NCBI GenBank assembly: GCA_018105865.1
Contig: CM030853.1
Span: forward strand, 1,392,429 to 1,456,428
DNA from: Metaphire vulgaris
Lineage: Eukaryota; Annelida; Clitellata; Crassiclitellata; Megascolecidae
Length of the DNA: 64,000 nt
Direction of reading: 5' to 3'
In this document: piece by piece, positions 33,558 through 45,647 of the stretch
Numbering within the stretch: the first letter of the stretch is position 1
How the letters are laid out: each line of letters starts with the position of its first letter
Translations under genes and position numbers: made by a program
Notes under the pieces: model-generated
What the model was told of the DNA's origin: nothing
The model's input: only the letters and a program-made list of their open reading frames with translations
The model's database searches: none

Positions 33558-35620
33558 CTGGACGAAGCGAAAGTGATAGCGGAAAAAATGTCTGTCAATC
33601 AGAAAGTCGAAGTGCTGAAGTACGTCTTTCAGTTCATCGAACAGTTGCAGAGAGACCTGATAGAGAAACTCACCCGTCACGGAAGCATCGTCACTTTCTC
33701 ATTCGTGCCAGAGATAGTGAGCATCCAGCACTTGAACTTGTTTTACAGAACTATTAATGATCAAAATCATAGGCGTAGACTTCTACTAGGCACGAGTCTC
33801 CCTCGCTTTTTCAGAGGCTACCACAGGGAGGGGGAATATATGGGTTGGCCGCCTCTTTTTCATCCAAATTTAGGCCAATGATGAAAATGGTATAATTCTC
33901 CACTAGTGGTATGGAATGTCAACATTGCTACTGTTACTGCTGTATGAGGGAGAGTTGCATCCTGATTTTATTTCTATTCATTTCTTTGTACCACGTTATA
34001 CTTTTATTTACATTATTTTATCATTAATTAATGCTAAAATTGGTTTCAACAATTGTTACTACACTTTTTAAAGGCTGGTAATACCCATCTCGACAGTAAT
34101 CTGCAAAGCTACAGCAGTAACAGTAACATCCTGCTCTTAACAGATTACTAACAGCATAATACTGTATTTGCTATTACCGTAATTCGATCGTTATAATTAG
34201 AGAAAATATGGCTTGAGAAGGGAAGGGGAAGCTCAAGAAGGGAAGTTAATGAGTGCCTATTCTCCGATTTTATCTTACGCATTTGTCTTTGGCTGCAAAC
34301 TGGAGCCTCTTTGTAGCTAATGTAAGTATTCACAGAAAGAAGTGATCAGTTTTTGTCTTAAGAACTCAGCCTTTTCACTTATTGGCAATGGAGCTGTTTG
34401 AGGCACTATAGAAGCAGTGCAATGTGGTTTATGATAGAGATTATGGTGGGGTTAGTTGCAAAATGTTCTTTGCTAATGGTATTCTTATGGTGTTCTATTT
34501 AGAATTGACCCTTCTTAATCGTTGAGGTCATAAGAATTGTCATGTCTTAGCTGTCCTAGATTATGTTAAAGTATATTAACCCTTTGGTTTAAGTGATAGT
34601 ATAACCAATAGGTTATGAAACCGGAATGTTGGTTTTGCCGGGAGATAGGGTTAAGACTTGGTACATATACTGCATTGGAGTTTGATTCTTGCGAGCAAAG
34701 TCGCCATTTTGACAAAATAGGGTCTCTTACTGTTTTCCTACGGAGGCATAAATAGTAATCAAATGCTTATATCTATGATGCTATATTACAATTTCCAGGG
34801 CATTGAAAACTGCTTGAAAACTGTGGTCAGCCAGACGGCGTATTCATACGCGAGGCGCATGAAGCAGGAGAGGCAGGACCAGGTTCTCGATGCTCACGAG
34901 TCAAATTATTTTGATCAGTCGGTGAGTTGTAAGCTAGAGAAAATCCAAAACCATGGCAATTCTGCGGAAGCCTCTTATGGGCTAGTAGAAGGTTGTTCTC
35001 AAGAGCCTCTGTTGAACCGCAGTGAGGATGGGGGAAGTTTGCTGCGTGTCATTCGAGACACCGACGGTGACTTCAACTCGTGTGCCGCGGCGGAGAGCAC
35101 AAGCACGAGGTCGTTTGAGAACACCGTTTGCAAAAATTCCAGAACACCTTTGCCCACCCACAGTAAAAGACCCGATGATGATGATGATGACGATGATGAA
35201 GATCATGATGATATCATTTTGACTGCGACTCAAAACGAGGAGTTCTTCGCGGACTCTTCCGTCACGGAACCCGCGCAGGAATTCACCCCGGAAAGCTGCA
35301 AAGGGGCGCACAAGGACGGCGCCAAGCGCGCCAAGCGCCGCAGGAGGTCGCGCAAAAAGTCCAAGCTCGGCCGGCCGTCGATACGCGAACGGATCAACGG
35401 CAAGTACTTCTGCACGTTTCCCGGGTGCACCGAAAGGTACGCGAGCCTCGAGCACGTGACCGACCACGAGCTGCAGCACACCGTGCCCGACGGCCATTTC
35501 TATTCGTGCGAACACTGCGCCGAAAGGTTCAAGTGGCGACACTACCTTCGCATCCACGTCAAGTCCAACCACATCGGCGAGGCATCGCCAGCAACTAAGC
35601 TCCATTCTTTTAACTGTTAG
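33558..35620 (+). CDS. Two-C2H2 zinc-finger protein, unrecognised family, 5' partial
   Basis: Exon 33558-33716 (53 codons; acceptor TTTCTTTAG, donor GTGAGC) joins in phase 0 to 34799-35620 (274 codons with TAG), at least 326 residues. The first exon is helical and charged (KVEVLKYVFQFIEQLQRDLI), and the second starts GIENCLKTVVSQTAYSYARR. Then come an acidic Asp run, a basic KRAKRRRRSRKKSK segment (a likely nuclear signal) and two C2H2 fingers: CTFPGC-x12-HELQH and CEHC-x12-HVKSNH. DNA or RNA binding is likely from the fingers; the family is unknown to me. A first exon may be missing, or ATG 33588 could be the start. From 34852 on, the gene is duplicated downstream. Confidence 0.8.
33771..33876 (-). 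mobile_element. Short MITE, GGTGTAAACTTGGATG family
   Basis: Reverse copy (starts AGGCGTAGACTTCTACTAG, ends TTTTCATCCAAATTTAGGCC) in the intron of the zinc-finger gene. Confidence 0.6.
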
Positions 35621-36108
35621 AAAAACATCTTAGCGTGACTACGTTTTGTATGCGGGAGTAACGTTCCTGTTAGAAAGTCTTGGTATCCTCTTTGGTTCGA
35701 TCTTAATAATACGTGCACGATTAGGTGGTTGTCGTAAATTTTTTCGTTCTGCTCTTGGTGTTTTGCAGAATTGTCTGTCCAGTTATTAAAAGTAAGTTTA
35801 TGGAATGAGTTTGATGCATTGAAATTATATTATTTTACAAATTTAGACTTTGTCATGCTAGTTTTTTTGGCAAATTTAGTGTAACCTGAAGCCAGGTGTG
35901 GCCAGATAACGTAAGAATTGAATGTTATGGCAGTAATCTATGATGTATAAATGTAATAGGCAAATTTTTAAAGTTTTTTTCCAGCAGTACTACAGCTATT
36001 TTATCCTACAACACTTTCCACTGGCACTAAAATTTCTGGCAAACTTTATTTAAACTGTGCGATTTAACAGTAATAAAAGTATTTTAATATTTTATTAAGG
36101 TCTTACAA

Positions 36109-36605
36109 CAGAGGTGGGCAAACTGTTTAATTAAGGAGCCGCATGAAACCTAATGCTACAGGGTGGCACAAAAACCCCGGACTATATTAAATGCAAACTT
36201 AAATGTGACTAGTCAGGTTTTTTGCATCACCATGTACATTAGGCAGGTTGCACAATGCACATACAAAAAGCCAAAATATTTATAATTAAGGTTTTGACAT
36301 ACACATCATCATCATTGGCAACTTTTGGTATCATTTATTTAGTCCATAGCAGAGAAGAATTATGATATTAAATATTTGTTGCTGAAATAGTGAATATTTT
36401 ATAATCTTTTTAATTTTTAAGATTTTAAAATAAAGTGCTATGTTTCCATGAAATAGTTTTTCAAACTTTGAATAAAATATTTTCAAAGTATCTTACTTTC
36501 TACCGGCTGTCGCTCGTATTCATATTTATGAATGATCTCACGGGCCGCATGGAATCCGGTCGCGGGCCGCATTCGGCCCGCGGGTCGTAGTCTGCCAATC
36601 TCTTG
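36109..36605. mobile_element. hAT-like element with nested mariner MITE
   Basis: It starts CAGAGGTGGGCAAACTG and ends near AGTCTGCCAATCTCTTG, with the GGGCCGCATTCGGCCCGCGGG stretch just inside. Such ends are typical of hAT elements. The mariner-like MITE at 36159-36234 is inserted within it. The counterpart in copy 2 is 44161-44663. Confidence 0.65.
36159..36234. mobile_element. Mariner-like MITE (copy 3)
   Basis: CAGGGTGGCACAAAAACCCC with a degraded complement TTTTTTGCATCACCATG, between TA dinucleotides. Duplicated at 44211-44286. Confidence 0.82.
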
Positions 36606-37470
36606 TCTACGACATTCAATATTGCAGAGTTGCATGAAACCAAACATTGACAGTGAGGAGGAGGCAGCAGTGTTATCTTGCCTTTGGTTTGTCCTTCGGT
36701 GGAATATCAGTACGCAGAAATCTGCATAGCGGAAGGGGCGATGTGTAATATTGGTCGCGCCAGAGAGTCGGTCTGTCTAAGCCAGTACCCACCCTACGGG
36801 TATCGTGTAAGGTTTTATTGAGTCAATAGAACCACGCCGGCGACGCTGGAAAACTGGCCCCCTTATAAGATTAAGCCGGCCTTTCTCCCTCTCTCTCCCT
36901 CCCTCGGGTAGGTTTTGTTTGCGGATTGCGCACGGGGCAAATAAAGTGGACGTTGTGGGAGGGGAGCTAGAGCATGCATAAAGTTTTATTCTGAGGATGA
37001 GCCTGGTTCGGTGATCGGCTATCAGAATCGATTGCTTATAGGGGGAAACATTTGGAGGCTGAACGCATTGCGGCCACTACGTAAATTTCATTATGAATGA
37101 TCCATCAGATTTAGGCCTATTGCAGGGAAATTGAGCGAATGCTGGGGGGGCAATATTTTTGGCCGGACTCCCGTCCCTTTGGTTACTTAGGTAATTAAGT
37201 GTTTGACTTTTCAAACAGGATTTAGGTTGGAGATAGATTTCCTGCGAATTGAAGTTACTGTGATTGACTGCATAATCGAAGCATGTTCTAAATGCGTAGA
37301 ATGGGGATTGTTTGGCCACAACTGTCGGCGTGTCCCCCTATTCCTGAATCCTGGCTACGCCACCGATGTTTTCATCAGTTGTTCTCTGGTGTATCTGGAT
37401 GATGAGACAGAGGGCGCTGCGCCGTGACTCGTTCTTCGCCTCGTTTTCATTCTTAGCATGATGATTTAAA

Positions 37471-37593
37471 ATGGCTTAGAAGGCATTACTGCCTGTGCGA
37501 AAGAAAGCCACTAGGGGCACTAACGGGGCTTGAACCCGCTCCGTCAGCCTGACGCTCCAGCACGTAACCCTCTCTGCCATCTTCCGCGGCCCC
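37471..37593 (-). mobile_element. tRNA-derived SINE
   Basis: Read on the minus strand it has an A box TGGCAGAGAGG (37569-37579) and a B box GGTTCAAGCCC (37526-37536). These are pol III internal promoter boxes at tRNA-like spacing. A hairpin domain follows at 37471-37512. The counterpart in copy 2 is 45530-45647. Confidence 0.8.
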
Positions 37594-38575
37594 GATCGGT
37601 TATTTCCGTGACGTCACTCATGTCTCCGTCAATACTGGTCTCCATCGGTCATCCTATTAAACTTTACAGTCGAGCATCTATGGGAATTTAGTCTTTGTGT
37701 TGCATGCCTCATCCACAAAAACGATAGGCCTACTAGCCTGCCGTTTGTCGACTATCGCGTACTAAGCGCACATTTATTGAAAGAAAAGAATTTGTTGCTT
37801 TGAGACAAGATTTGATGACGACGACTGTTTTGAGTGATTATAAATTCGCACTGGCTTGAATTGGATGAAAAGGTGTGGGTCCTACATAGGCTACATTCCC
37901 CCATTCCTTGTGCCAGCCTTACAAAGAGTGCGGGGTTTTGAAAGACATCTCGAAGTTCTTTAAAATCCTGGATTTTAGTTTAGTTTAGTTTAGTTCTGGA
38001 TCTCGTAAAATTTCCGCATATTAAAAACCTTTCATGTTGTTTTTTTGTCCGGATTTTCAGACAAAAGAATTATCGTGGAATGGTGTATTGTCTGAAAGCA
38101 AATTCTGTAAGTAGGCTTAGACCCCTGGTATTTGTGTGGATTTGCAGATCTGTGAGGGGAGGGGGGTTCCCATCCATCGATCATTGTGCATGTCTAATCT
38201 AAGCGTTGCCTTAATTCAGCGTTATACTGCATATGATGTATCTTGTCCGTATCGCGTCTTTTCTTTTGACATTTTCTCGATCTTCTGTTACGTTTTATCT
38301 CGAAGGCTGAGGTCACATTTCTTCCGTTTTTCCATCTATCTCGTTCCCTGTCTTTCCTCGAAATACCAGTCTTAGCTATAGGGATAATATCTCTTCCCGT
38401 ATGAAGGATTTCCCTTCCCCAACTTCAAGCCGCCCTCATCTTGCCAGCCCCAGCCTTTCATCATTCTAAATCACACATTCTCTCCGTCATCTGTTGCATT
38501 TCTCTTTGCAAATTTTTGTCCCTCTACCTCTCCCTGTTAATCTCTCCCCCCCCCTCTTTCAATATATATATATAC

Positions 38576-38619
<44 letters not shown>

Positions 38620-39868
38620 ATCTCACTTTTTCTGTATGCTAACAAGATATCTTGTGAACCTGTATACATTCTCGTCCGATAATTAATCTAGATTTTTAAT
38701 CACTGTCATTCTCCTCTCCCCCTCGACCACAATTCTGTTGATCTCTTCTTCTTCTTCTTCTTCTTCCCATCTTCATTCTTCTTCTTCTTCGCCCCATCCA
38801 TAGTCTCTCCCGCTTTGCCTGCTGCCACCGAAGCCCCAAACCAGTGTATTATACAGGCCTGTTGGGGGGGGGGTGTGGGAGATTCCCCTCCAAAGCCTCA
38901 ACATACCCTCCCCCAAAATCCCAGCGCTTAGACAAATTTTGCATTGAGCCTGTGTGTCTTCCCTCCAGCCAAGTCAATTCCTCCAAGGCTTCCACACCCC
39001 CCACCCCACCCCCAAAGGCCTGGAGTCTGGATAAAACACTGCACCGAACAATTATGTAATATTAATCTCGCGTCCACCGATGGTTGCGTCTCCATTACGT
39101 TTTTCATCGTACAGGAAAGCAGGCAGCTCTATCTTTCCTATAATTATGCTGCGAAACAGATGTCTGGTCAAAGTGGAAGAGATTTGATATCCGACAGTAA
39201 TGTTCCATATCGGCGCAAGTGGCCATGTTTATAGCCCTTTAATACCATCTGCCATCAATAATTATTATCGCGACAGGCCTGGCACGCTGCACGTACTGTA
39301 CAATACCGTAGTCGCCTGTACAGTAGGTCTTGTTTGTTTAATTATGTTTAAGCTTAGCGGCATCATATACCGTATAGGGGTAGAAGTCTTCCGCAAATTT
39401 TGTCACAGGAAGGGCCAATATTTTGAGAAATAAATTTTTTTGCTTCCCGGGCCAAATTTAAAATTCCGACACTCGGAAAACTAACCAATGTTCGATTTGT
39501 CGCGGTTTGGAGGGTTGGAGGGCAGGCCACTGCATGACGGTCGACCCCTATTCGAAGTAAAAAAATTCTGATAGACGAATATTTCCACTGGAAAAGCTTT
39601 TCTTGGTGTAGCATGGCTCCATTTTCAGTTTCGTCTGGAATTCTTAAAATAGAAGGTTTCTACTTTTCGGATATAAAATTTCGTGAAGGCAAAGACGCCA
39701 CGGTTTAGACGGAGGGGGGGGCTTCCCCTTCTAGTATGAATTATGAATTCTTGAGCGCCGACTTACTACAGAGCTAAGACTCCTACTCCCTGGAAGAACA
39801 GGCGGGTAAAATTTGGCCCGCGGGCCAGGTTTGCGGGTCGCTTGTATGAGACTCTCGCTAAAGATTAG

Positions 39869-40061
39869 CAGTGGCGGCTCTAGGATTTGGCAAGTGGGGG
39901 AGGCCGTTGGGGTGGCAAGTTCTAATCATGGGGGCCAACCATTTGCTGTTTATTGTATGTAGCATTAAGTATAGGGTCCCAACTGGTGGGCCACTGGGGG
40001 GCCAGGCAGGCACTCAATAGGGGGCACGGGCCCCCTGACCCCTCCGGTGGAGCCGCCACTG
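39869..40061. mobile_element. hAT-like element with 8-bp target duplication
   Basis: CAGTGGCGGCTCTAGG and GGTGGAGCCGCCACTG are its ends. AAGATTAG flanks it on both sides (39861-39868 and 40062-40069). 193 bp, no ORF. Confidence 0.93.
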
Positions 40062-41096
40062 AAGATTAGGCTACTTGTTCTGGCGTCTTTCCCTCCCTCG
40101 CCGCCCGGAAGACTCGTATCTAATATCCTGTGTTTTTGTTGACTGGCCGTTTGATGAGTTGACGGCTTCTAATAACTATAGTCTCGTCTTGGAAAAGGAT
40201 TTAAAAGTCTAATGCGGAAGATTGTCTAATTCAAGATGGAGTTATTAATTCAGTATTCACGCTAACTGGAGTTACACTCAAAAAAATATTCGTTGTTATT
40301 GAAACGACGTGAATTGTTTCTATTACTGTACAGAATTTCTCCCTCACTTTGAGGGAATACAAATATGAGAAGTGAATTCCCTCATACACCATTGAGGGAA
40401 TTTTGAGGGAATTTTGAGGGAATGAATTTACTTTAATAGATGTAAATAAGTGAATTAATCCCTCATTCGAAGTTTTAGGAATAATTAGGAATAATTCTCT
40501 TAGAGGCTATAAATGAATTTTAACGGTACCCAGATTTTAGATGCTCGGTTTTCAAAGTACAAATTTAAAATAACTCAAAATAATGTACTGTAATACATAT
40601 ATACATACATACATACATACATTTACAAAGACTTTCAACATACATACAATTTGTAAGAATGACTGTTCATCAAATTCAACATTCATTAATGTAAAGGTAA
40701 CAATAATAAAACATTACGAACTTTCAAATCAGCCAATTTATGGAATAACGATAAATTTTAAAATTATAATTAAAACTACAGTTCAATGTAGAATAGAGCT
40801 GTTTCAGTCAGCCTAAAACACTTTCAAATACAATCAAACCTTTACAAAACTACAATACATTAATAAAAATTTACGAAAATATTAATTATAAGTCAGATTC
40901 CGTAAATATAGATTATTTTTTTGCGGCGCCTACGGGAAATTTTTCACGGTCCCAAAAATAGAGTTTTCAAAGCAAATGTTCGTAGTTTTATCAGTTTCAT
41001 CTACTTTCTATCTATGAAAATTTAATTATAGTCAGAATATAGTTTCCCAAAAACTGAATTTTTATCTATTAAACCTTTATTAGTTATATTAAATTG

Positions 41097-41127
<31 letters not shown>

Positions 41128-41665
41128 TTTCTGGTTTAAGTGAATTCGATATCCTCTCGCTCGTTCATCTTCTCGTTTCTCGACCTCGGCTGATTCGTTA
41201 TCTGTCCCACCGAGAGTCGATTTATTTCTATTTCAGAGGAACTCCTTTTTTATCTGGTGACAAAATCTATTTGAAAGCGAATTACAAGACGAACTCCGTT
41301 TGTAACGGAGAGTAATTTCTTCTCTTTCTTCGATTTCAGCGTTCTCTTGCGAACAAATGGAACCACGAGAGAAGGAGGAGGAGGAGGAGAAGGAGGAGGA
41401 GGAGGAGAAAGAGGGCGGCGACAGTAAGTAACAGATGAATCGGAAGTTGGACGGAAAAGTGGAAGAGGAGGATCGACACAGGGACGGAAAGGGAAATAAA
41501 GATTGGAAAGCATGGGAACGCCCATGGGAACCCCCAGCTGTTCTCAAACGATTGAGCAAAATACGGGATTCCATTAGGTATTGCAAAATTACTAAAAATT
41601 ATATATATATATATATAAAACTATAAACTGTATATATAAAAGTCCCTCGGGAATGAAGTATATGC

Positions 41666-41696
<31 letters not shown>

Positions 41697-42459
41697 GTAT
41701 ATCGGGAATGATAGTATACCGAGGGCATACTATATATATATATATATGCGTGTGTGTGCTGGGAGTTGTTTTTTCGTCGTATCTGTTCAAATTCAACGGG
41801 GTTCCTTCCCCACCTGAGACTCAGGTGCAAAAATCCGCTTGTAGGATAGTAAGATCGAGGGAGATAGAATTGCAAAACGAAATGCGAAAAAAGTGAGGCG
41901 TACAATAATTGCGAAGGAAAATGGACGCGGACGACGGACGATTATTTTACCTCGACATTAGTCGACCCCCCCTTCTCAATTGCGGGCAACTTGGACTTGG
42001 CCCCCGATTTTTTTTAAATACATCGCACTGCATTGAATTCTAGACTACGTCTTACTCTCGTAACCACGCGCGGTTATCCGTCACATCGTACGCCGTGCGA
42101 TTTGCCAATTTTCTAATTGCGAGCATTTGTCGGTCCTGTGTCTAACTTTCACAGAACCTTTCGCCTGCCACCTCTCCCCCTCCTCATCCTCCTCCTCCTC
42201 CTCCCTCTCCAACTTCTCTTTCCATATCACCCTCAAGATCATCGTTTCGCAAAATCTTTGACATTTGCCACGCAAATATAATCAACGCGCAGAAGAAAGA
42301 GACCGTCTCTGGAAAAAGAGAGAAAACGACAAGCCATCATAATTCACCATTCTCCGCAATTATTTCCAACCGGGGAACGCAGAGAATTTGTCTTAACATC
42401 GAACGAACGACGATTTCCTCTTTTATTCGTAATGCTATTTCCTTCCGTTCCAGTTGACG

Positions 42460-42539
42460 TTAACCCCTTAACTGGGGATCCCGGATACATCCGTCCATTT
42501 TACATTGAGTTACAGTTAAATACCCAGTTAAGGGGTTAA
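42460..42539. mobile_element. 80-bp TTAA-flanked MITE (copy 3)
   Basis: Same ends and length as the copy at 22594, TTAA on both sides. Duplicated at 50047-50126. Confidence 0.9.
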
Positions 42540-43052
42540 AGCTATCTCGAGACAGGACACAGCAGGTTAAGCTGTCTATGTCAACTGTACGGATTACCAA
42601 AACACTTATACGGGCTAGTTCCAATGCTATTCTTAGCCTCCGTTTTGGAAAATATCTGAGCAATGTTTTTATTAACAGCACTGTTCTTGGACGCATCATT
42701 GGAATAAATGATAAAAGGCAGAGCCGGTGTGAATTTTTTCTTTCGGTTGTGAATATTTTTTTTATAGTTACAGGTAAACTGCGACGGAGATCAAAGGGCA
42801 AATTTCATTCGATTGGGGGGGGGAGTCAAAAGGTCACGCGGCCCTCGCCCCGAGCATATGGCATCCCCCTTCCCCTAGACTAACGTCGTTCTGTTTGCCA
42901 AGCGCTTCACTCTCGCGTTTTTGTTTGGCGAAAGTTGCACCGGTCGCTCGTCGCCGCCACCCACCCCCACCCCCACCACACCCCTCGCCACCCAACTCCT
43001 GCCCCTCCCCATCCACCCTCGCGGCTCTTAGAGACCGTTGCTGGTGAGGCGC

Positions 43053-43817
43053 ATGAAGCAGGAGAGGCAGGACCAGGTTCTCGATGCTCACGAGTCAAAT
43101 TATTTTGATCAATCGGTGAGTTGTAAGCTAGAGAAAATCCAAAACCGCGGCAATTCCGCGGAAGCCTCTTATGGGCTAATCGAAGGTTGTTCTCAAGAGC
43201 CTCTGTTGAACCGCAGTGAGGATGGGGGAAGTTTGCTGCGTGTCGTTCGAGACACCGGCGGTGATTTCAACTCGTGTGCCGCGGCGGAGAGCACAAGCAC
43301 GAGGCCGTTTGAGAACACCGTTTGCAGAGACGCCAGAAGACCTTTGCCCACCCACGGTAAAAGACCCGATGATGATAATGATGATGACGATGATGAAGAT
43401 CATGATGATATCATTTTGACTGCGACTCAAAACGAGGAGTTCTTCGCGGACTCTTCCGTCATGGAACCCGCGCAGGAATTCACCCCGGAAAGCTGCAAAG
43501 GGGCGCACAAGGACGGCGCCAAGCGCGCCAAGCGCCGCAGGAGGTCGCGCAAAAAGTCCAAGCTCGGCCGGCCGTCGATACGCGAACGGATCAACGGCAA
43601 GTACTTCTGCACGTTTCCCGGGTGCACAGAAAGGTACGCGAGCCTCGAGCACGTGACCGACCACGAGCTGCAGCACACCGTGCCCGACGGCCATTTCTAT
43701 TCGTGTGAACACTGCACCGAAAGGTTCAAGTGGCGACACTACCTTCGAATCCACGTCAAGTCCAACCACATCGGCGAGGCATCGCCAGCAACTAAGCTCC
43801 ATTCTTTTAACTGTTAG
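43053..43817 (+). CDS. Zinc-finger gene copy 2, 5'-truncated
   Basis: From ATG 43053 there are 254 codons and TAG. It matches the second exon of the upstream gene from RRMKQERQ to the end, with both C2H2 fingers intact and a few substitutions (Ala to Thr in the second finger linker, Val to Met before PAQEF). The 53-codon first exon and the start of exon 2 with its acceptor are absent, because the duplication breakpoint falls inside the exon. The frame stays open a few codons upstream (TTG CTG GTG AGG CGC ATG). It may be a pseudogene, an exon reached by long-range splicing from the upstream gene, or an allele misplaced by assembly. Confidence 0.6.
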   Translation: MKQERQDQVLDAHESNYFDQSVSCKLEKIQNRGNSAEASYGLIEGCSQEPLLNRSEDGGSLLRVVRDTGGDFNSCAAAESTSTRPFENTVCRDARRPLPTHGKRPDDDNDDDDDEDHDDIILTATQNEEFFADSSVMEPAQEFTPESCKGAHKDGAKRAKRRRRSRKKSKLGRPSIRERINGKYFCTFPGCTERYASLEHVTDHELQHTVPDGHFYSCEHCTERFKWRHYLRIHVKSNHIGEASPATKLHSFNC

Positions 43818-44160
43818 AAAAACATCTTAGCGTGACTACGTTTTGTATGCGGGAGTAACGTTCCTGTTAGAAAGTCTTGGTATCCTCTTTGGTTCGATCT
43901 TAATAATACGTGCACGATTAAGTGGTTGTCGTAAATATTTTCGTTCTGCTCTTGGTGTTTTGCAGAATTGTCTGTCCAGTTATTAAAAATAAGTTTATGG
44001 AATGAGTTTGATGCATTGAAATTATAAAAGGTTTTTCAGCAGTACTACAGATATTTTTATCCTACAACACTTTCCACTGGCACTAAAATTTCTGGCAAAC
44101 TTTAAACTGTGCGATTTAACAGTAATAAAAGTATTTTAATATTTTATTAAGGTCTTACAA

Positions 44161-44663
44161 CAGAGGTGGGCAAACTGTTTAATTAAATAGCCGCATGAAA
44201 CCTAATGCTACAGGGTGGCACAAAAACCCCGGACTATATTAAATGCAAACTTAAATGTGACTAGTCAGGTTTTTTGCATCACCATGTACATTAGGCAGGT
44301 TGCACAATGCACATACAAAAAGCCAAAATGTTTATAATTAAGGTTTTGACATACACATCATCATCATTGGCAACTTTTGGTATCATTTATTTAGTCCATA
44401 GCAGAGAAGAATTATGATATTAAATATTTGTTGCTGAAATAGTGAATATTTTATAACCTTTTTAATTTTTAAGATTTTAAAATACATGTAAAGTGCTATG
44501 TTTCCATGAAATAGTTTTTCAAACTTTGAATAAAATATTTTCAAATTATCTTACTTTCTACCGGCTGTCGCTCGTATTCATATTTCTGAATGATCTCACG
44601 GGCCGCATGGAATCCGGTCGCGGGCCGCATTCGGCCCGCGGGTCGTAGTCTGCCAATCTCTTG
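44161..44663. mobile_element. hAT-like element, duplicated copy
   Basis: Counterpart of 36109-36605, carrying the nested mariner-like MITE at 44211-44286. Confidence 0.65.
44211..44286. mobile_element. Mariner-like MITE (copy 4, by duplication)
   Basis: Identical in structure to 36159-36234, including the degraded right end, so it was copied with the segment rather than by transposition. Confidence 0.82.
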
Positions 44664-45529
44664 TCTACGACATTCAATATTGCAGAGTTGCATGAAACCA
44701 AACATTGACAGTGAGGAGGAGGCAGCAGTGTTATCTTGCCTTTGGTTTGTCCTTCGGTGGGAATATCCGTACGCAGAAATCTGCATAGCGGAAGGGGCGA
44801 TGTGTAATATTAGTCGCGCCAGAGAGTCGGTCTGTCTAAGCCAGTACCCACCCTAAGGGTATCGTGTAAGATTTTATTGAGTCAATAGAACCACGCCGGC
44901 GACGCTGGAAAACTGGCCCCCTTATAAGATTAAGCCGGCCTTTCTCACTCCCTCCCTCGGGTAGGTTTTGTTTGCGGATTGCGCACGGGGCAAATAAAGT
45001 GGACGTTGTGGGAGGGGAGCTAGAGCATGCATAAAGTTTTATTCTGAGGATGAGCCTGGTTCGGTGATCGGCTATCAGAATCGATTGCTTATATAGGGAA
45101 ACATTTGGAGGCTGAACGCATTGCGGCCACTACGTAAATTTCATTATGAATGATCCATCAGATTTAGGCCTATTGCAGGGAAATTGAGCGAATGCCGGGA
45201 GGGGCAATATTTTTGGCCGGACTCCCGTCCCTTTGGTTACTTAGGTAATTAAGTGTTTGACTTTTCAAACAGGAATTAGGTTGGAGATGGATTTCCTGCG
45301 AATTGCGGTTACTGTGATTTACTGCATAATCGGAGCATGTTCTAAATGCATAGGATGGGTATTGTTTGGCCACAACTGTCGGCGTGTCCCCCCCCCTATT
45401 CCTGAATCCTGGCTACGCCATCGATGTTTTCATCAGTTGTTCTCTGGTGTATCTGGATGATGAGACAGAGGGCGCTGCGCTGTGACTCGTTCTTCGCCTC
45501 GTTTTCATTCTTAGCATGATGATTTAAAG

Positions 45530-45647
45530 TGGCTTAGAAGGCATTACTGCCTGTGCGAAAGCCACTAGGGGCACTAACGGGGCTTGAACCCGCTCCGTCA
45601 GCCTGACGCTCCAGCACGTAACCCTCTCTGCCATCTTTCGCGGCCCC
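45530..45647 (-). mobile_element. tRNA-derived SINE, duplicated copy
   Basis: It has the same A and B boxes as the copy at 37471-37593. The hairpin loop is 4 bases shorter (GCGAAAGCCACT versus GCGAAAGAAAGCCACT). Confidence 0.78.

Larger units (their letters stand above)
34852..43045. repeat. Tandem segmental duplication, copy 1 (8194 bp)
   Basis: It begins GAGGCGCATGAAGCAGG inside the zinc-finger exon and ends ..GACCGTTGCTGGT. The next base is the first base of copy 2. Nearly all sequence, including every transposon listed inside, recurs in the same order in 43046-50632. Copy 1 is longer mainly because of extra sequence at about 40340-40910. Confidence 0.97.

Noticed and set aside
34982..35605. 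207-codon antisense ORF opposite the zinc-finger exon (also at 43176-43802)
   Set aside because: It is a shadow of GC-rich coding DNA. It persists in both copies only because the sense strand is conserved, and it has no domain.
37516..37593. Functional tRNA gene
   Set aside because: A and B boxes are present, but the cloverleaf is poor and a SINE tail domain follows, so it is a tRNA-derived SINE.
41237..41430. Two exon-like pieces with splice-like borders (also in copy 2 near 48837-49030)
   Set aside because: The implied intron (41312-41339) is only 28 nt, too short for normal splicing, and the second piece is a GGA/GAG repeat.
42578..42883. 101-codon ORF starting STVRITKTLIRASSNAI
   Set aside because: No family resemblance, interrupted differently in copy 2, and lies next to a MITE. 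No splice or promoter support.
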